From NCBI GenBank assembly GCA_900167215.1, contig FUZS01000007.1, positions 62,001 to 126,000 of the forward strand: DNA of 64,000 nucleotides, given 5' to 3'. Below are positions 16,475-25,959 of this stretch, one piece after another. The first letter of the stretch is position 1, and the number at the start of each line of letters is the position of its first letter. The position numbers and the translations under genes were made by a program. The notes under the pieces were generated by a model. It was not told where the DNA came from. It saw only the letters and a list, made by a program, of their open reading frames with translations, and did not search any database. Source of the DNA: [Eubacterium] yurii. Lineage in GTDB: Bacteria > Bacillota > Clostridia > Peptostreptococcales > Filifactoraceae.

Positions 16475-17659
16475 ATGACTAAAGAAGCTCTATTTGATTT
16501 TGCAAGGAAAAATGCTCCTTGCTATATATACGAGAAAGATATAATTGAAAGCAATTGTAAGCAATTACAAAATGCTGTAAAAGACGCAGAATTTTTGTAT
16601 TCGATAAAGGCAAATCCCTTTCTCCCTGTTGTAGAGACTATTTCATCTCAGGGTATAGGTGCAGACGCTGCGTCAAGCAATGAAGTCCTGCTTTCAAAAC
16701 AGGCTCAAATACCTGCAGAAATGATTTATTACTCAGCACCGGGCAAGACTGAGCAAGACATTATAAAAACATGGGAAAAATGCACTTTCATAGCTGACAG
16801 CTTTCACGAATTGGAATTGTTGGAGCAAAAAGCAAAACAGGAAAATACTATGCTTGAAGTTGGTGTCAGAATTCACCCTAATTTTACAATGTTTGACGGC
16901 AGTATTGTCTCAAGTAAATTTGGAATAGATGAAGACTTGCTTTTTGATACAAAATGGAACTATCCTCACCTTAGACTTACAGGTATTCATGTTCACTTAC
17001 AGTCACAGATTTTGGATTCAAGCATACTTTCAAAATATTATCACAATTGCTACAACTTAGCCGAAAAAGTAAACTCTCTACCTCATGCAAATATCAAATT
17101 TATCAACTTTGGTAGCGGAATAGGTATAGTATATGATGAAATAAATGAAAAACCGCTAAATATTTCAGAAATAGGGCAAAGCATAGGTGAGATTGCTAAG
17201 AAAAACAAAGAAGGACTAAATGCAAAGCTATTTTTGGAAACAGGAAGATTCCTTACTTGTAATGCAGGAACTTACTTTACTCCTATAATAGACCGCAAGA
17301 TTTCTCGTGGAAAGACCTATGTAGTTGTGCAAAATGCCTTGAATGGGTTTTTGCGTCCTACAATGTCTGAGTTACTCAAAAAAGCTCTTGGACAAGCATC
17401 CTTGATAGCTCCTCAGGAACCATTTTTTACCTCAATTAATCAATGTAATTTCAATATAATAGGAAATACAAATGAAGCAGAAACGGTAGACGTAGTGGGA
17501 ACGCTTTGCACAGCGCTTGACGTAATGGCAAAGGATATATCACTTCCAAAATCTGAGATAGGGGATGTGCTTGCAGTTTCCAATGCTGGAAGTTATGCCT
17601 TTACTCTATCTCCATTTGCATTTTCATCTCATGAACTTCCAAAGGAGTATTTATACTAA
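16475..17659 (+). CDS. PLP-dependent decarboxylase, diaminopimelate/ornithine decarboxylase fold
   Basis: A 394-residue fold-III PLP decarboxylase. The PLP lysine lies in SIKANP (Lys45). The barrel motif HVHLQSQ (about 172-178), the phosphate loop GSGIG, ETGRFL (the family's E-P-G-R position), the substrate cysteine in GTLCTALD (about 341-348) and the C-terminal NAGSYAFTLS complete the family motifs. Diaminopimelate decarboxylase (last step of lysine synthesis) is the default call. Relatives that decarboxylate ornithine, carboxynorspermidine or siderophore precursors look alike and cannot be excluded, especially with no lysine gene adjacent. The start ATG follows AGGACGGTGG. Codon use (many ATA) is that of the core genes. 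Confidence 0.7.
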   Translation: MTKEALFDFARKNAPCYIYEKDIIESNCKQLQNAVKDAEFLYSIKANPFLPVVETISSQGIGADAASSNEVLLSKQAQIPAEMIYYSAPGKTEQDIIKTWEKCTFIADSFHELELLEQKAKQENTMLEVGVRIHPNFTMFDGSIVSSKFGIDEDLLFDTKWNYPHLRLTGIHVHLQSQILDSSILSKYYHNCYNLAEKVNSLPHANIKFINFGSGIGIVYDEINEKPLNISEIGQSIGEIAKKNKEGLNAKLFLETGRFLTCNAGTYFTPIIDRKISRGKTYVVVQNALNGFLRPTMSELLKKALGQASLIAPQEPFFTSINQCNFNIIGNTNEAETVDVVGTLCTALDVMAKDISLPKSEIGDVLAVSNAGSYAFTLSPFAFSSHELPKEYLY

Positions 17660-17816
17660 AAAGCTATCAAAAAGCCTTGTAATATTATTACAGCAAGACT
17701 ATTGATAATATGCAAAACAAATAATTTGCTAAAATAACAATCTTGCATTATAAATACTGATTAGTATTATTATAAAGCATTTTAAAATATCAAAATATCT
17801 TTAACTTTAATATAAT

Positions 17817-17844
17817 AATGAGTGGTTATCTTAGACCACTCATT
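17817..17844. terminator. Bidirectional terminator between convergent genes
   Basis: AATGAGTGGT (17817-17826) and ACCACTCATT (17835-17844) form a perfect 10-bp stem with an 8-nt loop, followed on the plus strand by CATTTTTT. It lies just past the stop of the minus-strand four-gene operon and downstream of the PLP decarboxylase. Confidence 0.8.
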
Positions 17845-17850
17845 CATTTT

Positions 17851-18414
17851 TTATCCTAATTTTGATATGGATTCTTTCAAATATTTTATTGCTTCTTCCA
17901 CAGTATTATTCCCTTGTAATACGGAAAATATAGGTCGTGCCACAATGTCCATCAATTCTGCATAAAAAGTTGTAATATATTTACAAGTAACTGTAGGTGC
18001 TACTTCCCAAAAATCGTAGTTTATCTTAGTTGAAAAAATAATTTCATTGCTTCCATCTTCAGCAAGATAGATACGTGATGTGTAGAAAGTTTGTGGTTCA
18101 ACTCCTTCCTCCTTATCTGCATAAGATAATATTACTTCTGCATTTATATAATTCAACAATCTATATAATCTATTTCGATGTTTACTCAGTCTGCATATTT
18201 CTATTCCTTCCGGACCATAAATTCCATGTACCTCAACATCATGTTCTCCATAAAATACGACATTTACCTCAATAAACTCGTCAGGAGTATTTTCCGCATC
18301 ACATACAATAATATAAACAGGAATTCCATATTCATTATCACTTTCATCAAAATATTCAATATCATTTTCTTCCAAATATTTTGCAAAGCTTTTTATAGCC
18401 TTTCCTTTAGTCAT
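17851..18414 (-). CDS. Acidic hypothetical protein, YbjN-like character
   Basis: A 187-residue soluble, acidic protein. It begins with a short helix (IKSFAKYLEENDIEYFD) followed by alternating beta segments (PVYIIVCDAE, FIEVNVVFYG, VEVHGIYGPEG) and ends in helices. That arrangement resembles the YbjN/secretion-chaperone-like fold, but I cannot confirm a family. It is the last gene of a four-gene run (GNAT, LRR protein, GrpB, this) with gaps of 24-36 bp, followed by a strong terminator. The function is unknown. Confidence 0.6.
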   Translation of the reverse strand: MTKGKAIKSFAKYLEENDIEYFDESDNEYGIPVYIIVCDAENTPDEFIEVNVVFYGEHDVEVHGIYGPEGIEICRLSKHRNRLYRLLNYINAEVILSYADKEEGVEPQTFYTSRIYLAEDGSNEIIFSTKINYDFWEVAPTVTCKYITTFYAELMDIVARPIFSVLQGNNTVEEAIKYLKESISKLG

Positions 18415-18450
18415 AGTATTCGCCCATCCTTTTAAATATCTACAAATAAA

Positions 18451-19017
18451 TTAATATCTTGCTCCATAACTTTCTTTTGCAATTTTACTATATTTCTTGA
18501 TAAAATCAGTTTTTGCGTCAGTATATCCGTCTCTATTATGTTCAAATTTTCTCCAAAGAGATAATTTCAAACTTTCATAGTCTTTTGCAATATTTTCATT
18601 ATCATTCAGATAATCTCTAAAATAAAGCTCATCATTGTCTCCCTTAATGCGAAGATGAAGATGAAATACTCTATCTTCAAAGCCCTGCTTTGTATAGCCT
18701 TTATTAAGAGAAATCCTGTTTAAATCCTCACTCATACATAACCAGCCATTATTTGTTAGAATATTTTTCACTTCTTCAAGTTGAGTTTCAATATTAAGCT
18801 CAATTAGTATATCTACTATATTTTTTGCCCATATATTTGAAATTGCTGTACTTCCAATATGAGCTATCCTAATTATATATTCTTTGGGAATTAGAGCTGT
18901 AATAATTATTTTTTCTTCCTCGTACCACGATTTCCAATCCTTATTATGCTCTACAAGAAATATAGGAAATAACTGCCACAGCTCTTCTAAGCTCATTTCT
19001 TCCAATTTTTTACTCAT
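18451..19017 (-). CDS. GrpB family protein (UPF0157 nucleotidyltransferase fold)
   Basis: A 188-residue member of the GrpB family, a nucleotidyltransferase-like fold often found alone or fused to other enzymes. The family signature is HIGSTAISNIWAKNIVDILIEL (about residues 53-74), where G-S-T and the D-I-L acid match the polymerase-beta-like active site. HLHLRIKGD and the following FRDYLN (about residues 121-136) match the usual C-terminal block. Tryptophan replaces the common Gly/Pro in the loop between the two motifs. The substrate is unknown. It is third in the four-gene operon. Confidence 0.85.
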   Translation of the reverse strand: MSKKLEEMSLEELWQLFPIFLVEHNKDWKSWYEEEKIIITALIPKEYIIRIAHIGSTAISNIWAKNIVDILIELNIETQLEEVKNILTNNGWLCMSEDLNRISLNKGYTKQGFEDRVFHLHLRIKGDNDELYFRDYLNDNENIAKDYESLKLSLWRKFEHNRDGYTDAKTDFIKKYSKIAKESYGARY

Positions 19018-19041
19018 CTTTGCAACCTATCCTTACTTATA

Positions 19042-20538
19042 CTAAAAATCACGAATATTGTCAAATAATTCTAAAAGCTTATTTTTATCAATATCTAAAT
19101 CAGTCGGAATCAAGTTTAGAATCTCATCAAGAGCTGTATATATCTCATCTCTTTCAATTGTTTCTATAAAGTATTTACCCTTATCCAACTTATTAAATCC
19201 TTCAGTATATTCTTTTACCAATATTTCAGCAATTTGTTTTGCTTCATCCATTGTACTTTGTTCAAGCTTTATTATTTTGGCTCTGGTTTTTTTGTACAAA
19301 TCTGCTGCCTTTTTTGCTGCTGATAAAGGGATATTTTCCTGTCCGTCCCACGAGCGGAATGGATTATCAAGATTTTGAGACAGCCACTCAGCTTTTCTTG
19401 GTTTTTGTATCCATAGATTAAGTCCTTGCTTTTCTTTATCTTTATACAGTTTTTTAGCTTTTTTTGCAGCATCCTCAGGTAGACTGCTCATCCAAAACCA
19501 AGATAATTTGGGCATAATCTCAGGCTCAGGTATGTCGTCTGCACAAAAACCGAAGATATCATTCGTTGTAAAGCCTTCTATATTCTTAAAATCTTTTATC
19601 AGGGCAAAGTTTGAAATTATCCCCGGTTTACCCCATAATCTCAACTCTCTTAGATTTGGATAAGCTTCGAATATATCAGACAGATCAATTTCACTTATAG
19701 CACTACAATGTAATTTTCCCAAATTTTTTAGTCCCTTTATTTTAGGTAATTTTCCGCCAGTCGGTAAAAGTAGATTTTCTCCATCATCCCTTGCCTTTAC
19801 TCTACAACTCTCATCAACTTCACCTAATAAAATCAACTGCTCTAAGTCATCATTGAGATAAAGCTCTTTTACTCCTGTCATATCTATTGTAAGTTTGAGC
19901 AAATGACTTTTTGAAAAGTCCAATTTACTTTGTCCATGATTTTCAAGAGTCAAGTCATTCAAAAATGGACAGTCCTGTAAATATTCATACAGTCCATTAT
20001 GCCATTTCTTACAAATCAATGTAGATAAACATTTAAAAACATTAAGCTCCAAAGCATTTTCAAAATAGCTATTTTCGTCGATTAAACGACTGATTGAAGC
20101 TCCCCACTTTTCTCCTGCAAAATCCACCTTTTCTTTACTTTTTACTGCTTTTTTAAATTCATCTCTTAATTTTTGAGGTATTTCCTGCCATTTTAATTGG
20201 CGATATACATCATATCCGTTCCCCCAAGAAAAGGAATATGTATTTGTACTTTCATCAGATAGTGGCTTTATATTCCCTACAAATATGTAGTTTAACGGAG
20301 GCTCAGGACTGACATTCATCATATGCAAATCTTTTTCCCAATACATAAAATCCATGTATAGGGCTTTTAATGCGCTTAGTTCCTCAACTTTTAAAGGCTC
20401 ATCTCCCGACCAATCCAATGATAAAAGTACAGCTAAGGCTTTATCATTCTTTTCTTCTATCTTTGTTATCTGACAAGCTGTAAACTTTTTTAGAAGATTA
20501 TTATATACACAAAATACATCTCCACTTTTTGCAATCAT
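19042..20538 (-). CDS. Hypothetical protein with central leucine-rich segments
   Basis: A cytosolic protein of 499 residues. I start it at ATG 20538, which follows GAGAGGAAGTAAT; an in-frame ATG 15 bases upstream is less likely. The N-terminal 100 residues form a small beta domain (KSGDVFCVYNNLLKKFTACQ), similar in style to immunity-type proteins. Residues about 190-330 contain irregular leucine-rich segments (LNDLTLENHG, LLKLTIDMTGVKELYLND, LRELRLWGKPG). The C-terminal part is helical and lysine-rich. I do not recognise a named family. It lies in the operon with GNAT and GrpB genes. Confidence 0.65.
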   Translation of the reverse strand: MIAKSGDVFCVYNNLLKKFTACQITKIEEKNDKALAVLLSLDWSGDEPLKVEELSALKALYMDFMYWEKDLHMMNVSPEPPLNYIFVGNIKPLSDESTNTYSFSWGNGYDVYRQLKWQEIPQKLRDEFKKAVKSKEKVDFAGEKWGASISRLIDENSYFENALELNVFKCLSTLICKKWHNGLYEYLQDCPFLNDLTLENHGQSKLDFSKSHLLKLTIDMTGVKELYLNDDLEQLILLGEVDESCRVKARDDGENLLLPTGGKLPKIKGLKNLGKLHCSAISEIDLSDIFEAYPNLRELRLWGKPGIISNFALIKDFKNIEGFTTNDIFGFCADDIPEPEIMPKLSWFWMSSLPEDAAKKAKKLYKDKEKQGLNLWIQKPRKAEWLSQNLDNPFRSWDGQENIPLSAAKKAADLYKKTRAKIIKLEQSTMDEAKQIAEILVKEYTEGFNKLDKGKYFIETIERDEIYTALDEILNLIPTDLDIDKNKLLELFDNIRDF

Positions 20539-20574
20539 ATTACTTCCTCTCATTTTGTCATTTATATTAATAAC

Positions 20575-21045
20575 TTATTCACCTAAATACTTTATATACA
20601 CTTGGCATGGATTCCACTCATCCCACAAAGTTGGAAAACATTCCAACTCCTTATACCCCACAGACATATAAAACTTATTAGTAATATCATACTCATCATA
20701 GTGTCCCGTTTCAACAGTCTTGACCTGAGAATATGTATATCCCAGTTTCTTAGCCATTTTCTCGTAGGCTTCATTTAATTTTCTTCCTATTCCCTGTCTA
20801 TGACATTTTTTCTTTATACCCATTACAAAAATATCCGCACAATCCTTGCTTGTCGCATTAAGCACTACAAATCCTACAGCTTCATCTCCAATAAAGCAAG
20901 CTAAAAAAGGCTTATCCTTTGAATCATCTATATATTCTTGAGTGCTTTCAGGCATTCCAAACCACTCAGGAAGATTATTTAGTATTTCTTCTGATATCTG
21001 TTCTTTTTCACTTTTATCCACTATTTCCCTTATTTTTAATTCCAT
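20575..21045 (-). CDS. GNAT-family N-acetyltransferase
   Basis: A 156-residue acetyl-CoA-dependent acetyltransferase. The beta4 strand DIFVMGIKKKCHRQGIGRKLNEAYEKMAKKLGY (about 91-123) contains the Q/RxxGxG/A pyrophosphate loop as RQGIGRK. A C-terminal NKFYMSVGYKELECFP matches the substrate-side motif B. It is the first gene of the four-gene minus-strand operon. The acceptor cannot be predicted; small-molecule or protein N-acetylation are both possible. Confidence 0.85.
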   Translation of the reverse strand: MELKIREIVDKSEKEQISEEILNNLPEWFGMPESTQEYIDDSKDKPFLACFIGDEAVGFVVLNATSKDCADIFVMGIKKKCHRQGIGRKLNEAYEKMAKKLGYTYSQVKTVETGHYDEYDITNKFYMSVGYKELECFPTLWDEWNPCQVYIKYLGE

Positions 21046-21141
21046 AAGTCCTCCACCACAAGCTCGATTCTTTTCTATCTATACTTCAACGGAATTATTA
21101 TACAACTTTTTATGTATTAATTAAAGGCATAAATAAGAGCT

Positions 21142-21176
21142 TGTACAAAGTTATAATTTAACTCATACAAGCCCTA
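21142..21176 (-). terminator. Terminator of the XRE/membrane-protein pair
   Basis: On the minus strand, GGGCTTGTA pairs with TACAAGCTC around an AT-rich loop of about 17 nt, followed by TTATTTAT. It sits just past the XRE stop codon. Confidence 0.6.
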
Positions 21177-21195
21177 AATAAAACAGTTTTATTTT

Positions 21196-21399
21196 TTAAT
21201 CATCTGTAAATTCAAACAGTTCCTCTACGCTCACACCGAACACCTTTGCTATATCCATTGCCAACTTTAAGGACGGATTATATTTTCCGCTTTCAAGGTG
21301 GACTATGGTTTCCCTTCGTGCATTTACCATATCTGCAAGTTCTGACTGTTTGTATTTAAACCTTTCTCTATATTCTTTTATCTTAGTCACAAGAGCCAT
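21196..21399 (-). CDS. Small XRE-family helix-turn-helix repressor
   Basis: A 67-residue Cro/CI-type DNA-binding protein, the whole length being one HTH domain ([40 protein letters not shown], residues about 16-55). It starts one base after the stop of the membrane-protein gene with an internal GAAAGGAG ribosome site, so the two are co-translated. Such pairs usually use the repressor to control their own transcription. The upstream promoter carries three copies of a GTTATA-type box that may be its binding sites. Confidence 0.88.
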   Translation of the reverse strand: MALVTKIKEYRERFKYKQSELADMVNARRETIVHLESGKYNPSLKLAMDIAKVFGVSVEELFEFTDD

Positions 21400-21400
21400 C

Positions 21401-21817
21401 TTAGACTCCTTTCGTGTCCATTATTATAAAAAGGACAGTTCTTAATACTGATAGAGCAATTATAGCAATCATTATAATCCATCCGACAGCAGTTGTAGAA
21501 ATAGCATTAACATGACCTAAAATTCCACTGATATATGCAGTTAACAGCATTACAACTGTAAAAATTTTTAGACATATAGCATCACATCTCGTTATATTCT
21601 TTTCTGCCAACTCATCCATATTTTCTCTTTTATATTTTTTTACCCTCATATAGTGAAAAAACAATACTGCTAAGAGGAACATCCCCCATGTACTTTGGAA
21701 ATGACGATATTCAGGTCTCCAATCCGTCCTTGACCACATCCAATAATTAGCTGCTAATAGTAGTGCTATTACTATCTTTGTTGCTATTACCTCTCTAATA
21801 GATACTTTTTTACTCAT
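21401..21817 (-). CDS. Small integral membrane protein paired with an XRE repressor
   Basis: A 138-residue membrane protein with four hydrophobic segments (about residues 12-26, 44-57, 80-100 and 108-131) and a basic cytosolic loop, [13 protein letters not shown]. Comparable four-helix proteins next to a small XRE gene are common in Firmicutes. Their function is not established; a role in stress or peptide sensing is only a guess. It is transcribed from a consensus promoter 55-85 bp upstream. Confidence 0.75.
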   Translation of the reverse strand: MSKKVSIREVIATKIVIALLLAANYWMWSRTDWRPEYRHFQSTWGMFLLAVLFFHYMRVKKYKRENMDELAEKNITRCDAICLKIFTVVMLLTAYISGILGHVNAISTTAVGWIIMIAIIALSVLRTVLFIIMDTKGV

Positions 21818-21845
21818 GACATTATCTCCTTTTGATTTTGATTAA

Positions 21846-21925
21846 GTTATATATTTTTAACTTTGTGTTATAAATATACCACATCTGAAAATTAATGTCA
21901 ATAGTTTTTGTTATAAATATTTAAC
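21846..21925 (-). promoter_or_regulatory. Promoter of the membrane-protein/XRE pair with three repeated boxes
   Basis: On the minus strand, TTGACA (21901-21896), a 17-nt spacer and TATATT (21878-21873). Three related boxes read on the plus strand as GTTATATATTTTTAAC (21846-21861), GTTATAAATATACC (21867-21880) and GTTATAAATATTTAAC (21910-21925). They lie downstream of, on and upstream of the promoter, and are candidate operators for the XRE protein. Confidence 0.7.
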
Positions 21926-21957
21926 TTTTTTATTTCTTATTAGTCCATAAATTATAA

Positions 21958-21997
21958 AAGACTTGTCCTATCATCTGCTGATAATAAAACAAGTCTA
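21958..21997 (-). terminator. Terminator of the UPF1-like helicase gene
   Basis: On the minus strand, AGACTTGT pairs with ACAAGTCT, with a second inner stem of TATTATC/GATGATA, followed by TTTTATAATTT. It lies about 60 bp past the helicase stop codon. Confidence 0.65.
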
Positions 21998-22054
21998 TTA
22001 ATTTAAAAGTAAGAGCCTATAATTATGTTTCAACCTGAACAATATTCCATGCTT

Positions 22055-25000
22055 CTAACTTTCTATTTGCTGTTTATCAGATTTATTTACATATTCTTCT
22101 ATAATACGGATAGTATCAAGAGCTATGGGACTTCCAAGATTTTTATACAGTGACTTATCACCAATAACATAAAATTCCTCTTTTGCTCTGGTAACAGCCA
22201 CATTGATAATATTGGGTTCAGAAACTGCCCATCTTGCTGCACCCTCACTGCTTTTATCAGCCCCAAGAACAAAATAGACAATCTTTGCCTCTTTTCCTTG
22301 GAAGGTATGAACAGTTCCGATATTAGCAACCCTCTTTTTTTCATCTCTCACAACAAAGTCTATACTATTCAATGTCTTTATAAGTTCGTTTGCTACATTC
22401 TTAAAAGGTGTAATCACATAGATATCTTTCTTCAAATCCGGTGATTTAAATAGTTTTTCTTGTATCAATTCTTTTAACTTTTCGCCTTGAGCCTCCACAT
22501 ACTTATCTCTGGCATTACCTTTTACGTCATACCACTTTGCCTTTCCATTTGCCTCTTCTTCACTTTTTCCCTGAACCATCAAATTATTATAGGAAATCTT
22601 ATTAGATATTGTAAACATAGGATAATTAGAACGTCTATGCACCCATAGTGGAATCCCTATCCATTCTTCTTCCACTTTTTTAAATCCATATTGACTGGTA
22701 GCATCAATCAAAGACTGAGTCGATGCAGAATTTGAAACAAATCTCTCATCAACATTATATTTTCTTGCAATAATATTCATCATATTTGAATCCAAAGTTA
22801 ACACCGGCTTGATTTGAGAAGGATCCCCTACAGCCATTACCTTTTGACTTCTGATTAAACTCCCGACACAAGCCTGAGGAAGGGCTTGACCTGCTTCATC
22901 GATAAATAGAGCTCCCAGCGAATTTTCTTTGAAATGCCTAAACATTCTTCCGAAACTTGCGAATGTTGAACTCACAACAGGAATTGCGATATTAATCCAC
23001 TCCCAAGCAGTTTGAATCATTTTTATTCCATATTCTTTTGATAAATAATCCTTTTGCTGTGAAAAAATGATACTTGCAGCTTTTAAATGGTATTTATGTT
23101 TATATAAGAATAATTTTCTGACCTTTAGAGCAGCCATAAAAAGCTTGGTTTGAAGAATGCGGAATTCCTTATTATACCAAGGATTTGACATTTGAACCTC
23201 ATCATAAGACGCATACAAATCAAGTAAGTTTACGCTTTTATCATTAAAGTTTTTCTCAAATTGTTGGATTTTTTGTTCTCCACTTGTAATAATATGTCTT
23301 TGTTCTAATATAAATTGTTCAAATTTTTCGTCTATATTTTCCTTTTTTTCTCTAAGCTCTTTGATAGTTCTTTGATATTCTTTGATTTGATTCATGCACT
23401 GTGTCTTTTTTTCTTGCAACATCCTCTCTTCATCTTCAAAGCTATTCAATTCCTCATTAGCCAACTTTAATTGTTCAGAAAACTCTATATTCTGTGTCTT
23501 TCCAAAAAGAGTTTTTAACTTAGAGCCAAGTGTTTCTTTCGGTTTTTGAATCATGATTACATCAAAATTTCTCTTTGCTCTCTCCAAATCCTTGCGATTA
23601 AGTTCAATTTCATTCATAATTCCTGACATCCCAACACAAAAACCATTCTTTGTATTTTCCAAACTACTGATTTCATCGTCAAACTCTAACTTCCTATGCT
23701 CATTTTCCAGTCTCATTTTAGATTCTGATTTAAGCTGTTCTTTTGCTCTTTCAATTTCATCTTTCAAAACATCATTTTTCTTAAATTCAAGGTACAATTC
23801 TTGCATTTTCAGTTTGTAAGAGTCTATCTCATAATATAAATTTTTAAAATTTTTGATTATTTCTTCCTCTTCCTCAAGTGAAATATCCCATTCCTTAAGA
23901 TTTTCAAGCATAAACTTAACTTTGTCCAAAAGTTTATTCACATTGTTTGAGGCTCCACCTTCAATTGAGAACATTCCCCAATTTTTTGTGATTTGAGGAA
24001 TAGTTTTTAATTCGTATTTTTTACTTTCTCTATTATAAATATTTTTAATCTCTAAATTAGAAGCTTCAGTGAAATAATCAACTTCATATAAGGCGTCCAA
24101 AAAAGTTTTATCAATATCCTTCTCCTTAGGTAAATCAAGCACGATGTTTTGCACTGCTCCATTATTAGAGCTTGCAATCATAATTGAATTTTTAGAAATT
24201 TCTTTTGGAATCTCAGCTATCTTGGCATTATTAAAATATCTATATTTTCCTTTTAATGGATTTTTAATCAGTTCTAACATCTGATTAGCCTGATCCACCA
24301 TCAAGTCAGCAAAGACTTCCTTTAAAAGAGTAGTTTTTCCTGTTCCCGGAGGACCATTGACACTCATTATTTTGTTTTCGTCGTTGAGATATAGGTTTAC
24401 TGCTACCTGTTGCATGAGAGACAGAGCATGATCAGGATTGCTTGGGAACCTCCCCATTGGATAATTTTTCGGTTGCAAAATATCATAGAAGATAGATGGA
24501 TTAAAATTCTCAGACTTCGAATTTCCGTCTAAATTAATCCTTGCCCCATCAAAACCCATCAAATATCTGTTGAAATTAACTGTATCTACTTTTTTTGAAA
24601 AATTTAAATCTTCGATAAAAAATGAATGCATATCGACATTTGAATCTTCAATATTTTTAACAAAGCTTATCCTGAAATTCTTCTCGTCTACGGAAAATTT
24701 TTGTACAAGCTTGTCAAACCCCCGATTAAAGCCCTTTTCTTCAAATGATTCAGAAATATCTAACTTCCATTTATTTTCTTCCTCTATGAGATTCTTAGGT
24801 ATATCTTTATTTTTCCTGACAAATCCTGCCATGGTCAAGAATAGTTTTTCGCTAAGCAAATTCAAATCACGGTCAAAGGATAGAGATAAAGTAAATTTTT
24901 CACCACTTTTCAACTCTTCTCCGGTATCTTCTATCTTATATTTTCTCCTTATGATATCAATTACTTCTTCAAATTTGAAAATTTCAAAATACAAGACCAT

Positions 25001-25255
25001 ACCCACTTCATCTTGCTTTTTTTCAGAAATATTCTCATGATTGATAAACTCCTCCATCTCTTGCAAAAAATAGGAGTTCCAATCTAAGGCTACTTCTTGA
25101 TTACTATTTGTTATAACAGCTTCTTCATCTATGCTAATTGCGGGAACATCTTTAAAATCGATTCTCTTATACTTTTTATCATTAGATTTAATATCTCCTT
25201 CAGAAAATTGTTCCACAGCAATCCAAGCATCAATAATATCTTTTTTTTGATTCAT
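22055..25255 (-). CDS. Large superfamily-1 (UPF1/DNA2-like) helicase with coiled-coil insertion
   Basis: A protein of 1066 residues, starting at ATG 25255 after TGGAGAATCAT (an in-frame ATG lies 12 bases upstream). An uncharacterised N-terminal domain of about 290 residues begins DAWIAVEQFSEGDI. The helicase core follows: Walker A GPPGTGKTT (about 301), a charged coiled coil at about 460-700, Walker B LFIDEAGQ (about 783), GDPSQIKPVL, VITPFKNV, GTVHTFQGKEA and NVAVTRAKEEF. All SF1B motifs look intact. The coiled coil splits domain 1A, as in UPF1-like bacterial proteins. The role could be RNA or DNA processing, or phage defence. No nuclease domain is evident and no partner gene is obvious. Confidence 0.85.
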   Translation of the reverse strand: MNQKKDIIDAWIAVEQFSEGDIKSNDKKYKRIDFKDVPAISIDEEAVITNSNQEVALDWNSYFLQEMEEFINHENISEKKQDEVGMVLYFEIFKFEEVIDIIRRKYKIEDTGEELKSGEKFTLSLSFDRDLNLLSEKLFLTMAGFVRKNKDIPKNLIEEENKWKLDISESFEEKGFNRGFDKLVQKFSVDEKNFRISFVKNIEDSNVDMHSFFIEDLNFSKKVDTVNFNRYLMGFDGARINLDGNSKSENFNPSIFYDILQPKNYPMGRFPSNPDHALSLMQQVAVNLYLNDENKIMSVNGPPGTGKTTLLKEVFADLMVDQANQMLELIKNPLKGKYRYFNNAKIAEIPKEISKNSIMIASSNNGAVQNIVLDLPKEKDIDKTFLDALYEVDYFTEASNLEIKNIYNRESKKYELKTIPQITKNWGMFSIEGGASNNVNKLLDKVKFMLENLKEWDISLEEEEEIIKNFKNLYYEIDSYKLKMQELYLEFKKNDVLKDEIERAKEQLKSESKMRLENEHRKLEFDDEISSLENTKNGFCVGMSGIMNEIELNRKDLERAKRNFDVIMIQKPKETLGSKLKTLFGKTQNIEFSEQLKLANEELNSFEDEERMLQEKKTQCMNQIKEYQRTIKELREKKENIDEKFEQFILEQRHIITSGEQKIQQFEKNFNDKSVNLLDLYASYDEVQMSNPWYNKEFRILQTKLFMAALKVRKLFLYKHKYHLKAASIIFSQQKDYLSKEYGIKMIQTAWEWINIAIPVVSSTFASFGRMFRHFKENSLGALFIDEAGQALPQACVGSLIRSQKVMAVGDPSQIKPVLTLDSNMMNIIARKYNVDERFVSNSASTQSLIDATSQYGFKKVEEEWIGIPLWVHRRSNYPMFTISNKISYNNLMVQGKSEEEANGKAKWYDVKGNARDKYVEAQGEKLKELIQEKLFKSPDLKKDIYVITPFKNVANELIKTLNSIDFVVRDEKKRVANIGTVHTFQGKEAKIVYFVLGADKSSEGAARWAVSEPNIINVAVTRAKEEFYVIGDKSLYKNLGSPIALDTIRIIEEYVNKSDKQQIES

Positions 25256-25330
25256 ATGATTCTCCATTTACAATTGCAAACTATAATATTTTTTATACTG
25301 AAATTCACAAATAGTGTTTTAAACTTACTT

Positions 25331-25843
25331 CTATATTAATTTAGCAAAATTAAAGCGTCTACCTATCTTTGCAGCAAGTAAGGCAAGTTTTTGCAATGTT
25401 TTAAGTTTGCACACAAACATCAAATAACTGTCGCTATTTATATCCATAGCTCCTATACAATAACTTTTTTCCCTCCATTTTGTATCTAAAATCCTACACC
25501 AAGTTGGAATATCATCATTCTCATCAAGGCATTCCTCATATAGTTCCAGATTATTTTTGTCAGCTAAGCCCTTAATTTGTCCTACAAATTCGCTTAATTC
25601 ATCCTTCCAGTCCAATTCAACGGCAAAGCCGCCTTCGAGTAGCTCATCAGCTATTGCAATCCAAGCAATAGTCTTAACATCCTCATCTTTATCTATTCCA
25701 CGCTCATCATATCTTTCCTCATTTTCCTCAAAAAAGCGGAGCGGATCATCAAAACAAGCCTTCAACTTGGAAAGAACATCCTCGTCATCTATAAGTAATT
25801 TTGCTATCTCCATATATGTCTTTTTATCAATTACATTTTTCAT
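25331..25843 (-). CDS. Acidic hypothetical protein, resembles DUF6630
   Basis: A 170-residue acidic protein, mostly helical. The block IAWIAIADELLEGGFAVELDWKDELSEF (about residues 59-86) is what I recall of DUF6630 proteins; I cannot verify the profile. The end is basic (KLALLAAKIGRRFNFAKLI). It lies 75 bp upstream of the helicase gene in the same direction, so they may be cotranscribed. There is no known function. Confidence 0.55.
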   Translation of the reverse strand: MKNVIDKKTYMEIAKLLIDDEDVLSKLKACFDDPLRFFEENEERYDERGIDKDEDVKTIAWIAIADELLEGGFAVELDWKDELSEFVGQIKGLADKNNLELYEECLDENDDIPTWCRILDTKWREKSYCIGAMDINSDSYLMFVCKLKTLQKLALLAAKIGRRFNFAKLI

Positions 25844-25959
25844 ATCAAATCTCCCTGATTTTTTAGTGAAAGCATATTATCTAAAAATATAATATTATAC
25901 AGTAAAACACTTCTAATTAAATTAGAAATTTGTAATTTCTGTAAAATAAACTTAGCTAA

